A program made the translations under genes and the position numbers. A stretch of 8,570 nucleotides of DNA from contig CAMZHY010000133.1 of assembly GCA_947307005.1 (NCBI GenBank), forward strand, positions 1-8,570, read 5' to 3'. Shown here one piece after another: positions 1 to 7,824 of the stretch (position 1 is its first letter; every line of letters starts with the position of its first letter). The stretch comes from an uncultured Planctomycetaceae bacterium (GTDB taxonomy: Bacteria > Planctomycetota > Planctomycetia > Pirellulales > Thermoguttaceae). The notes beneath the pieces were generated by a model that was not told where the DNA came from, ran no database searches, and saw only the letters and a list, made by a program, of their open reading frames with translations.

Positions 1-1
1 G

Positions 2-3000
2 ATTCTCGGGTATCTGAATTTTTCTTCCGGTTCCATAGACGTTCGATTTTTGAGGGCATGGAACGAGTTTTATGAATCCCTAGCTTCGAAAGGCGCGATT
101 GAGATTTGGCAAGAAGCTCTTGACATTCTCAATACGGAACGAGAACGCTTAGCCGACGCTGGCGGGGCGTTTCGCGATTCGCGTCAAGCTTATAACGTCT
201 TGAATCTTATTTCGGAAACTCTTGTCGAATACAGGCGTTTTCACGAAGACACGCTTTTCCAGCTTGAGAGCGCGTATCTTTTTAATTCTTTCTTTATGGC
301 GCGAGTTTGTCGAGTAGCGACGGCAGAGTTTGCAATATCCGGCGTGGAAACCGACCCGAAAAAGCTTGTTCTTCGTTTGAACGATTATATCGGCTACCGT
401 CCTATTCCTGTTCTTGAGGATGGGGTTAGACACGAGCCAAACGAGCACGAATGGATTGCGCCAATCCCGCTGTATTATCAAGGCGCCGACGTCGCCGTTG
501 GAGCGTATCGAGAACTTGTCGACGGAACTCTTAAGATACTTCGCGAAACCAATTCCGATATACTTTTCGACGCGTGTTTTGACATGAGTAAACTCAGAGA
601 ACTCGCAGTCGATCCACGCGCGTATGATTTTACGCACCCTGTGAGTAGTCGTCTTAACTATAGTTTTGGCACTTGGGACGATCGTTCTGTCGACCAGGAC
701 GGTTACTATCGGCGTTTTATCGTTCAGCGCACAATTGTCGATTCCATCATGAGCCGCGTTTTGAACGAACATGATTCAAAACGGAAACACGAGTATCAGT
801 ATGAAGCCTCCGCGATTCTCGCGGGGACGATTCTTATGGGTTCAGGCGTCAGCGGCGGATATGTGCAGGCGCACGATTCTTCCGTATCTTTAGGTTCCCT
901 AGCGGCAAAAATTGCGAACTATCGCGACGCTTTTTACAAAGAACTTCTCGAAAAAGTTCCGTCTGAATTAAAACCTCGACTTGACGAGGAAGCTTCTCAG
1001 TTGTTTCAACCTTTTGCCGGCGCTAGATTAGCGTTAAATCGTCAGATTTCCCATAAGAGTTCCGATCAATCTCAACGTTTTCAACTTGCGCGAACATTTG
1101 CGCGCATGGGTTACCTTAAAGCAGCGGAACGCCAAGCTAACATCATCGAGACGACGTCCGCGCGTCTTCTTTCAAAGATTGACTGCCTGATTACGGAAGC
1201 GCATTTGGCGACCGACGTCGGTAAACTTCATGAAGCGGCCGCGTGTTTGCCTAAAATTGAAGAGCTCATGCGTCGCGCTTTGAATTGCGGCGCCTTTCCT
1301 GATCCTTGGTTCATTCTTGGATTTGATTCGGAGTTCAACCTCTTTCCTTCCGTTGAAAACGGCGTCCACGATCATCGTCTTGACGCGTTCATTGATCTTC
1401 TTAACGATATTTTTGATCTGTATAGTCGTTTGCAAAAGGAAGCGTCGGCGTCTGGCGACAACGAGCTTCGCTGGACGCTTTCCGAGCAGATGAGCGAACT
1501 TGCCGGATGGTGGGATCAGTTTGGCAGTACGGAAGTTTCGTCAGTCGAAGGTTTTTCGGGACAAGAGGCGTGGGAATCCGCCGCAAAGGCTTCTACTGCG
1601 CTTGCCGCTTGGAATCAAGCGGGAAGGGCTATTGGCGACGTTGCGTTTTGGAAGAAGCACGTGGAACGTTTTAAGTCTCCTAAAGCGTTCGTTCTCCTTG
1701 GGGAAGATTTACTTGACCGAGAGGATTTGATATCCTGTTCGTCTCTCTTGATTTACTGGCTTAGCCAAGCTCCTACGATTCCCCTTGTCGAAGCCGATTA
1801 TTCGTTCCATACCCTCGCGGCCGGTTGGTTAGAGCAGGTTTGGAGTAGCGTAAACGACGGGGCAAGTCCGACTCCTCTTCGCAATCGCAACGGTTCTGGG
1901 ATTCAAAAAAAATGGTCGGTGGAGGAGTACCTGAATCGATGGACTTTGACCAAGGTTTTTCTCGATCGCATTGAAGCGAACGCGGACGAATACTGGTCGG
2001 CTCCGTTACTTGATCTTCCAGAGGAGTCTTTTGATCGAAAATACGACTTCAAGACGGAGAATCCACTTCTTGCTGATTTGGCTCGGAGGGTCATTCTATT
2101 AACCCGCTGTAAACGAGATGAAAAAACGGGCAAATCTCGGATAACGGTCAAGGCGTCGCTTCGCGACGCGGCTCGTGTTTTTAATTCACGAAATCTCCCT
2201 TCGCCGGAGGAATTCGAACAATTCTATATGGAGAACCAGAAGGTTTTTCCAGAGTTTATAACTTATTTTGTTTTTATGGAAATCATTATTGGCGCGGTGA
2301 ATATGCCGACCGTCAAACGTAAACAATTTCACGAATACGTTTTTGGAAAACCGCGCCGTGATTTTACCGTCTCTGATCCTCGTTTTTCTCCAACCGACGA
2401 TCAATCTGAGAGTTCCGACGAGACGAATACGGAAAAAGAGGAAATTTGGCGAGAACTGGTTGATACTCTTGGCGTAGAAAGCGACGGCGTCGAAGTAGTG
2501 GAAGACGTCAATCGTTCTTTGAACGGCGATTCTGATCCTGACGACGAGCCTACTGCGACGAAGGAATATGGGACTCGTAGCGACACGAACGTTTCTTTTC
2601 TTTCCGACGGCGACGATCTAGACGAGGACGACGAAGAAGAAACGATTACCGGCGGCGATCCGACGTTTAGAGCCGCTTATGAGCATATGAGCTTCAAGGA
2701 TAGCGCAGACGACGGCAACGAGGATGACGTTGAGCCAGGCAAATCTCCGTTTCATGGGGAAGGAGGAGGAGACGACTATGAATTTACCCGCGAAACGGAA
2801 CGTGTTTCCGAACGTCTGCTCTTCCTCAACTCGATTGTTAGACTCTGGAAATTTGCAGCCATTAAATCGCCGTTGCTTGATTTTCATACAGTCGGGGCAA
2901 TTAACGACGACGTCGTCGCAGACGCAAGACTGAGATTGGAAGGTTGGCTGAAACAAGCTCAATCATTCCAGCGTGGATTATATGATTTGCTTGATCAAAC

Positions 3001-4576
3001 GGAGCGTTTTCGCGTCCTCAAACCTTCTGGCACTGCGGAATCTCTCGTCGAATACGACGTCCAACGCGGAGCCAAAGAAATCCTGCTCGATCGTGTGATT
3101 TCGTCGATTGTCGACGTCGAAGACGTCGTCTGGACGCTTAAAGCGACGCTGCGCGACGAAACGGTCGAACGCTACGAAAAGTCGTGGAAAACCACGGCTC
3201 TTCAGACTTTCAGCGCGATTTTTCGAAGCGACGTCAAACTTGTTCGACGTTTGTGGCCGACGCTTCTCAAAAATCTTAAGCCTGAAACCCTTCTGTATAT
3301 TCCAACTTCTCGAGGGGGCGACGCTAGAGCGATCGTTGAATCGAGGAGACTTCAACAAGTGGTCATGCGTCTGCTGGGGTATGCTCCTCGATTAGGGTTG
3401 TTTACGGAAACGTTTCAGCTTATCGACTGCGTCCAAGAGATGGAACAGAACCGCTTGTTGTCAGTCGGTTCTATTACGGAGTATGACAAATTGGTCGAAG
3501 GGGCTATGCGTAGTTTTACTGAGACGCTAGTGGAATCGTCTTCGACGTGGGATATAGAAGACACGGTTTTTTCCTCAACGGACGAAGCGCTCGTATCGTT
3601 TTTGGACAGAACGACAAATATCGTTTTGAACAACTGGCTTGAACATAGTCGTCAAATTCGTATTTCCTCGGTTGAGAGTATTACGTTGGGGCGTGTTTGG
3701 GACTCGTGTCGAACCTTTATTGAGCGTTACGGCGCCGATCTTTTTACTCAGGATTTTTTGCAGTTTCGCAATCTGCGCGCGATTCTTCATCAAGGAACCG
3801 CCGCGTATCTAGCGTCGCTTATTCAAATGAAACGCGACGATCGAGAGTTAGAATGCGGCGACTCGCTCGTTTCGGCGATTTTGTCGAAGAGAATAAGTTT
3901 TGAGGACGCCGCCAATATGCTTGAAACAATACTCGAATGCGTAGGAGAAAACTATTCCGAATATATCGACTACAACAGTACGACGACGCGTTCTGACCAC
4001 GGTGAAAACTTGTATGTGCTTCTCGATTTTTTGCGCGTTCTCTCAAAGTACGAAAGAATTTCATGGAATCTTAAGCCGGTGTACTGGGCGCACGACGCTT
4101 TGATTCGATTGCGTAAATCAGCCGCTGAACTTTGGATGGAGAATATTAAAGGACAAAGTTCCCGCCACGCCGCCAGAATTATTCAAGCCTACGACGATCT
4201 AAATAAGCGTTATGGAATCTGGCTCCAAAATATTTACGAACGACTCCAAGAACGTTTTGTTCGTCCCCTTGAAATTGCACAGATGTGCGCGCTTGTTTTT
4301 GACGCTATTTCGGAAGTTCGCTCGAATGGCGAAGATAATCCTGTTTTCAAACAACTCGAATTTATGATCGAAATGTTTGCGGCGGAGACTAGCGGCGTCG
4401 GTTACGAAACTCCCGCTTGGCTCGCTGAACTTCAAGACGAGGTAACGTACGCGCGAGTCGACGCGAAGGAGGAACAACGCTTGCGCGAACCTCAGGACGA
4501 TCCCTTTGAATCAGCGCCGTTTCCCATTAAACCCGTGCGTTTAAACGACGTCGAAGCGCAGCTTCGCAAACAGTAG
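2..4576 (+). CDS. Giant uncharacterised protein with acidic linker, 5' end outside window
   Basis: I cannot assign a function. The frame is open from the left edge: a TTG at 50 is the first usual start codon, but the 16 codons before it contain no stop and read plausibly (ILGYLNFSSGSIDVRF), so the real start is probably upstream. Counting that TTG as residue 1, about 1,508 residues follow. Residues 253-270 are a Gly/Ala-rich hydrophobic stretch that is short for a membrane span. Residues about 343-411 form paired amphipathic helices resembling TPR-like repeats. Residues about 487-596 are Trp-rich and helical. Residues about 778-915 are dominated by Asp, Glu, Ser and Gly, with an almost unbroken acidic run at 853-864, and are probably a disordered linker. 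The remaining 590 residues look helical. There is no Walker, kinase, protease or nuclease motif. From memory it resembles a planctomycete family of unknown function. The histidine kinase follows on the same strand with no clear terminator between, so co-transcription is possible. Confidence 0.9.
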   Translation: MLGYLNFSSGSIDVRFLRAWNEFYESLASKGAIEIWQEALDILNTERERLADAGGAFRDSRQAYNVLNLISETLVEYRRFHEDTLFQLESAYLFNSFFMARVCRVATAEFAISGVETDPKKLVLRLNDYIGYRPIPVLEDGVRHEPNEHEWIAPIPLYYQGADVAVGAYRELVDGTLKILRETNSDILFDACFDMSKLRELAVDPRAYDFTHPVSSRLNYSFGTWDDRSVDQDGYYRRFIVQRTIVDSIMSRVLNEHDSKRKHEYQYEASAILAGTILMGSGVSGGYVQAHDSSVSLGSLAAKIANYRDAFYKELLEKVPSELKPRLDEEASQLFQPFAGARLALNRQISHKSSDQSQRFQLARTFARMGYLKAAERQANIIETTSARLLSKIDCLITEAHLATDVGKLHEAAACLPKIEELMRRALNCGAFPDPWFILGFDSEFNLFPSVENGVHDHRLDAFIDLLNDIFDLYSRLQKEASASGDNELRWTLSEQMSELAGWWDQFGSTEVSSVEGFSGQEAWESAAKASTALAAWNQAGRAIGDVAFWKKHVERFKSPKAFVLLGEDLLDREDLISCSSLLIYWLSQAPTIPLVEADYSFHTLAAGWLEQVWSSVNDGASPTPLRNRNGSGIQKKWSVEEYLNRWTLTKVFLDRIEANADEYWSAPLLDLPEESFDRKYDFKTENPLLADLARRVILLTRCKRDEKTGKSRITVKASLRDAARVFNSRNLPSPEEFEQFYMENQKVFPEFITYFVFMEIIIGAVNMPTVKRKQFHEYVFGKPRRDFTVSDPRFSPTDDQSESSDETNTEKEEIWRELVDTLGVESDGVEVVEDVNRSLNGDSDPDDEPTATKEYGTRSDTNVSFLSDGDDLDEDDEEETITGGDPTFRAAYEHMSFKDSADDGNEDDVEPGKSPFHGEGGGDDYEFTRETERVSERLLFLNSIVRLWKFAAIKSPLLDFHTVGAINDDVVADARLRLEGWLKQAQSFQRGLYDLLDQTERFRVLKPSGTAESLVEYDVQRGAKEILLDRVISSIVDVEDVVWTLKATLRDETVERYEKSWKTTALQTFSAIFRSDVKLVRRLWPTLLKNLKPETLLYIPTSRGGDARAIVESRRLQQVVMRLLGYAPRLGLFTETFQLIDCVQEMEQNRLLSVGSITEYDKLVEGAMRSFTETLVESSSTWDIEDTVFSSTDEALVSFLDRTTNIVLNNWLEHSRQIRISSVESITLGRVWDSCRTFIERYGADLFTQDFLQFRNLRAILHQGTAAYLASLIQMKRDDRELECGDSLVSAILSKRISFEDAANMLETILECVGENYSEYIDYNSTTTRSDHGENLYVLLDFLRVLSKYERISWNLKPVYWAHDALIRLRKSAAELWMENIKGQSSRHAARIIQAYDDLNKRYGIWLQNIYERLQERFVRPLEIAQMCALVFDAISEVRSNGEDNPVFKQLEFMIEMFAAETSGVGYETPAWLAELQDEVTYARVDAKEEQRLREPQDDPFESAPFPIKPVRLNDVEAQLRKQ
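2380..2795 (+). other. Acidic low-complexity linker encoded within the giant protein
   Basis: This segment encodes roughly residues 778-915 and separates two ordered-looking halves. It is dense in Asp, Glu, Ser and Thr. It includes an acidic cluster at residues 853-864 (DGDDLDEDDEEE) and a short motif, FKDSADDGNEDD, at 882-893. The reading frame stays open and codon choice resembles the flanks, so it is part of the gene rather than a frameshifted stretch. Such composition normally means a flexible, solvent-exposed linker, possibly one that binds basic partners or metal ions. That role is inference. Confidence 0.7.
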
Positions 4577-4691
4577 CGGCGAGACGTTTCTTTGTCCAAC
4601 TCTGCTGTTTGTGAAAATAGATTGCTAGACGTTGTCCCTGGAAGGCTCGACGAAGACCTTACGAACGACAAGAACGACTGCGAAATTGAAG

Positions 4692-5462
4692 ATGAATGCT
4701 TCTGGCGATAAGGATTTTAAGGATTTTTCCCCAAACGAGTTGAATCGACGACTTGAAGAACAATATACGGAAATAGCCCAACTAGCGGGTTCTCTGGCGC
4801 ATGAAGTTAGGAATCCTCTTTCGACTATTCGCCTTAACGTCGGGTTATTAGAAGAAGAAATTGACGAACTTGAAGACGTTCCTGGTAAAAATCGAATTCT
4901 TAACCGAATCGAAATAGTCAGACGTGAGACGATACGTTTGGAAGAACTTCTCAATGAGTTTCTTGATTTTACGAGGGCGCGCAACCTCGATTTACAGCCA
5001 GCCGACGCTAATCAAGAGCTCAAAGAAGTGGTTGAATTCTTTAAACCGCAGGCGCGCGCCGCCAATGTTGAAGTGGTGGAATACTATTCGAATGATTTAC
5101 CGACAATTCGCATCGATAAGCGTTCCTTTAATCGCGCCATTTTTAATCTTTTAATCAACGCTCTTCAGGCAATTAATGCGAAAGACGGCGATCAAGGCGG
5201 ACGAGACATACTTGTTCGAACTAGACCATGCGGTTCGGAGGTTGCGGTCGATCTTATTGATTCAGGTTGCGGAATGAGCGACGAGACCCTTAATAAGATT
5301 TTTGAGCCGTTTTTTTCGACTAAGGTTGGCGGCACAGGATTGGGATTACCGACGGTTCGTAAAATCGTCGAGTGCCATGGAGGACGTATTGCCATCCAAA
5401 GCGAGGTGGGACGGGGCACCCAATTTACATTAACGTTTCCTTCAATTCCGCGAATCGGGTGA
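4692..5462 (+). CDS. Soluble NtrB-type sensor histidine kinase without sensor domain
   Basis: This is the transmitter core of a two-component histidine kinase: it should autophosphorylate a histidine with ATP and pass the phosphate to a response regulator. Numbered from ATG 4692 (256 residues), the H-box is SLAHEVRNPLSTI with phosphoacceptor His37, the N-box is NRAIFNLLINALQAI (147-161), G1 is DSGCGM (190-195), the F-box is FEPFFST (204-210) and G2 is GGTGLGL (213-219). The HEVRNPL form is typical of the NtrB/AtoS class. There are no membrane segments, and only about 30 residues precede the DHp helix, so there is no PAS, GAF or HAMP domain. A TTG at 4632 would add 20 Thr/Lys/Arg-rich residues; I prefer the ATG because the extension looks non-coding. 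Neither start has a good ribosome binding site. No response regulator is in the window, so the kinase is locally orphan; planctomycete relatives often partner with NtrC-like regulators elsewhere (established knowledge, partner not seen). Confidence 0.93.
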   Translation: MNASGDKDFKDFSPNELNRRLEEQYTEIAQLAGSLAHEVRNPLSTIRLNVGLLEEEIDELEDVPGKNRILNRIEIVRRETIRLEELLNEFLDFTRARNLDLQPADANQELKEVVEFFKPQARAANVEVVEYYSNDLPTIRIDKRSFNRAIFNLLINALQAINAKDGDQGGRDILVRTRPCGSEVAVDLIDSGCGMSDETLNKIFEPFFSTKVGGTGLGLPTVRKIVECHGGRIAIQSEVGRGTQFTLTFPSIPRIG

Positions 5463-5485
5463 CGCGGTCGTCATCGCGCGTCTTT
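5461..5485 (+). terminator. Weak possible terminator after the histidine kinase
   Basis: The six bases GACGCG at 5461-5466 pair with CGCGTC at 5477-5482 across a 10-base loop, followed by only three T residues. The stem starts inside the kinase stop codon and fills the 21-base gap between the convergent kinase and aat genes. Without a longer T tract it is weak, and there is no T-rich side for the aat direction. Confidence 0.3.
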
Positions 5486-6347
5486 AAAAGATAACAGTTG
5501 TTCGCAAGGCGTTATCCAATCTTTTCATGTATTCGTCTCGAGGAATATTCTTTCCGCCTAAACTTTGCGTGTGAGAGTTTAAAACTTGCAAGTCAAAAAG
5601 TTTGAAACCGTTTTCTTTAAGTCGTAAAAGAAGGGTGAAGAGCGCAATTTTGGACGAGTCTGTTTCAACGCTAAACATTGATTCCCCCTCAAAGAAAGCG
5701 TTGATCGCGACTCCATAAACGCCGCCGACTAGTTTGCGATGCAAACGCTTTTGTTCTTCCGGCGCGTTCACATAGTCCCTATCAATTAACCAGCACTCCG
5801 CGCTATGAGCGAAACCTAATTCGAAAAGTTTACAGTATCCACAGAAAAATTCTTTGTAAATCCAACACCCTTCCAATTGCCTCTTACCCGCAAAAGCGCA
5901 ACCAAGCATAACTTCAGGAAAAGCTTGATCGAAAGTGACTTGGAACTTTCCGCAACGCATCTTTCTTTGGAGTCTAGAGGGGATATGAATATCATCGAGA
6001 TCGAAAATTCCGCGGGGGTCCGGCGCAAACCAACAGAGCGTGTCGCCAGCTTCCGCAATACTCTGTAAGGAATTATAGTTAAAACCATTCCAAGTCGCGT
6101 CTTGAATACCCTGAGACAATGTTTTGAACAGCGCGCGCGTTTCAAGTTTCGTCAAGGCGTTGTTATCCGCTACGTCGTCTGCGTTACCCGCAAATAACGA
6201 AGAGCATGCGGTCCAAGGAAAGATTCCGTGCGTAAACGCATTAAGAACGAACTCTGGCGTGACCAAACCGCCCCATGCAAGCAGTCCGTCTGAGTCGGCG
6301 TGCGAAACTGGAGGAAAGAGGCTGACTTCTGGAGCGTTAAAAGACAT
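5484..6347 (-). CDS. aat: Leucyl/phenylalanyl-tRNA-protein transferase with an internal insertion
   Basis: Aat transfers Leu or Phe from charged tRNA to proteins with N-terminal Lys or Arg, marking them for ClpS/ClpAP in the bacterial N-degron pathway; it acts in the cytoplasm. The 287 residues show the family landmarks in order: LFPP (10-13), GLLAWGG (21-27), GIFPW (41-45), WFAPDPRG (106-113), FDQAFPEVMLGCA (139-151), AHSAE (180-184), LVGGVYGVAI (206-215), FFEGESMFS (218-226), SSKIAL (231-236) and FDLQVLNSHTQSLGG (251-265). Glu184, Asp252 and Gln254 match the E. coli Glu156/Asp186/Gln188 network (alignment by eye). The protein is longer than E. coli Aat (234 residues). About 60 residues separate GIFPW from WFAPDPR where E. 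coli has about 8, and a second smaller insertion lies at 189-205. The ATG at 6347 is supported because LFPP follows directly; no Shine-Dalgarno is visible. It converges with the kinase, and a terminator lies just upstream. No clpS or clpA is present. Confidence 0.95.
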   Translation of the reverse strand: MSFNAPEVSLFPPVSHADSDGLLAWGGLVTPEFVLNAFTHGIFPWTACSSLFAGNADDVADNNALTKLETRALFKTLSQGIQDATWNGFNYNSLQSIAEAGDTLCWFAPDPRGIFDLDDIHIPSRLQRKMRCGKFQVTFDQAFPEVMLGCAFAGKRQLEGCWIYKEFFCGYCKLFELGFAHSAECWLIDRDYVNAPEEQKRLHRKLVGGVYGVAINAFFEGESMFSVETDSSKIALFTLLLRLKENGFKLFDLQVLNSHTQSLGGKNIPRDEYMKRLDNALRTTVIF

Positions 6348-6371
6348 GGCGTTCGGTAGGGGCGTAGCGAT

Positions 6372-6408
6372 AAATAAAAAACGGGAGGGACGACGTCGCC
6401 TCTCCCGT
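6372..6408 (-). terminator. Strong intrinsic terminator of the M20 peptidase gene
   Basis: On the minus strand a GC-rich stem forms between ACGGGAGAG and its partner (9 pairs including one G-T, arms at 6400-6408 and 6381-6389). The loop contains the small palindrome CGACGTCG. A T-rich run (TTTTTTATTT) follows at once. It starts about 36 bases after the peptidase stop codon. The T tract ends about 25 bases before the aat ATG, so it separates the two genes transcriptionally or limits read-through into aat. Confidence 0.85.
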
Positions 6409-6444
6409 AGCTAACCTAGAAAGAGCGAAGAGCTGGAGACGATT

Positions 6445-7824
6445 TTACACCGTCAATTTACCGAACGCCTCCCACAGGAGAACGTCAGTCTTGATTCCGT
6501 TAAAAAACGAGTCAAGATTGAACTTTTCATTTGGAGAGTGGATTCCGTCGTCTTCAAGGCCAAAACCGACAAGAACTGTTTCCGCATTGAGTTCCTGACG
6601 AAGCTTGGCGACTATCGGAATTGAGCCGCCGTCGCGGACAAAACGGGGTTTAGCTCCGTAAACTTTTTCTAAAACGCCGCTGGCGGCGACGACGAATTTG
6701 CCCGTAAGCGGCGCGACCATGCCGCCCGATCCCTGCTGATATTCAAGGTCAACCTTAATGTCTTCGGGAACATGCGACTTTACGAATTGCTCGACTTTTT
6801 CTCGGATTTTGTTCGGATCCATGCTAGGCACCGTCCGGAAAGTAAATTTCGCAGAAGCCCAACTCGGGATGGTTGTCTTACCGCCCTCGCCTTGATAACC
6901 GCCGGTTATTCCATTGACGTCGAAAGAAGGACGGGCGCCTCGCCGTTCTAAGACCGTGAATTCCTGCTCGCCAAAACTTGCGCTGATGCCAATTTGTTTT
7001 TTTTCTTCTTCCGCGTCGTAAGGATTCTGCGCTAGAGCGTCGCGTTCGAGCTGGGAAATTTGATCGACGTCGTCGTAGAAGTTAGGAATCTGAATTATGC
7101 CGTCTCTATTCATCATTGCCGTAATCAGCATGCTGAGCGCAATTATCGGATTCCAGACAGAACCGCCGTAGACGCCCGAATGAAGATCCCGATTTGCCCC
7201 AGTAAGCTTGACTTCGAAGCTCATTACTCCGCGTAATCCATAAGTAATCGCAGGGAGATTAGGACCGGCTGCGGACGTGTCGCTTACGAGGAGAGCGTCG
7301 CAGGCAAGCAACTTGCGGTTCTCTTCAGAGTCGAGAAATTTAGAGAGAGAAGCGCTGCCGACCTCCTCTTCGCCTTCGAGAATGACCTTAATTTGAAGGG
7401 GAAACGAACCGTTGAGCGCGAGATAGGTTTGCATTCCGCACAGATGCGCGCACCACTGACCTTTATCGTCGTTGGCTCCTCTGCAAAAGACTTTGCCGTC
7501 GCGAACGGTCGGTTCAAAGGGCGGGGTAATCCAAGCAACGTCAGGATCGGACGGCATAACGTCGTAATGCCCGTAGAGCATAACGGTTGGAGCGTTGGGG
7601 ATTTTCGGAGTTTCGCCGTAGACGAGCGGATTGCCGTCAGTGGGAATCTTTTGGGCGGACATGCCAAGCTTTTCTCTCAAAAAAGAGACAAGCCAGTCGG
7701 CCGTCTTTTTCATATCGTCTTTGTGCTCCCTCTGAGCGCTAACGCTTGGAATACGGAGAACCTCAAACCATTGATTCAAAAATGTTTCTCTGTTTTCATC
7801 AATATACTGTTGAATTCTATCCAT
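6445..7824 (-). CDS. M20-family metallopeptidase, dipeptidase-like
   Basis: This is a zinc-dependent exopeptidase of the M20 family, close to the carnosinase/PepV-like dipeptidase group, probably cleaving dipeptides or short peptides in the cytoplasm. Its 459 residues carry the full di-zinc site: His86 and Asp88 in YGHYDVMP, Asp119 (bridging) in RGANDDKGQ, catalytic Glu153 and zinc ligand Glu154 in LEGEEEVGS, Asp182 in SDT, and His429 in DDGIHSPNEKF. The dimerisation or lid domain lies about residues 195-375, with His215 in DLHSGVYGG at the position that reaches the partner subunit in carnosinases. No signal peptide or membrane segment is present. The ATG at 7824 has a good ribosome binding site. 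Annotation pipelines often label relatives as succinyl-diaminopimelate desuccinylase; the length and motifs favour a dipeptidase instead. Substrate is not predictable. It lies between the HIT gene and aat on the same strand and has its own downstream terminator. Confidence 0.95.
   Translation of the reverse strand: MDRIQQYIDENRETFLNQWFEVLRIPSVSAQREHKDDMKKTADWLVSFLREKLGMSAQKIPTDGNPLVYGETPKIPNAPTVMLYGHYDVMPSDPDVAWITPPFEPTVRDGKVFCRGANDDKGQWCAHLCGMQTYLALNGSFPLQIKVILEGEEEVGSASLSKFLDSEENRKLLACDALLVSDTSAAGPNLPAITYGLRGVMSFEVKLTGANRDLHSGVYGGSVWNPIIALSMLITAMMNRDGIIQIPNFYDDVDQISQLERDALAQNPYDAEEEKKQIGISASFGEQEFTVLERRGARPSFDVNGITGGYQGEGGKTTIPSWASAKFTFRTVPSMDPNKIREKVEQFVKSHVPEDIKVDLEYQQGSGGMVAPLTGKFVVAASGVLEKVYGAKPRFVRDGGSIPIVAKLRQELNAETVLVGFGLEDDGIHSPNEKFNLDSFFNGIKTDVLLWEAFGKLTV

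Noticed and set aside
149..772. Long open frame of 207 codons antisense to the giant gene
   Set aside because: It lies wholly inside the giant coding region and its translation is rich in basic and low-similarity sequence. Long antisense frames follow from sense codon choice.
806..859. Possible membrane segment in the giant protein (residues 253-270)
   Set aside because: It is Gly/Ser-rich, only about 18 residues long and flanked by charged helical sequence, so it is more likely a buried loop or helix.
2618..2962. 114-codon antisense frame over the acidic linker
   Set aside because: Its Val/Phe/Ser-rich product is the reverse reading of GAC/GAA/GAG-rich codons. No start signal or domain supports it.
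4577..4691. Promoter between the giant gene and the kinase
   Set aside because: A TTGTCC with an AT-rich stretch downstream is present, but no -10 word at suitable spacing matches well enough.
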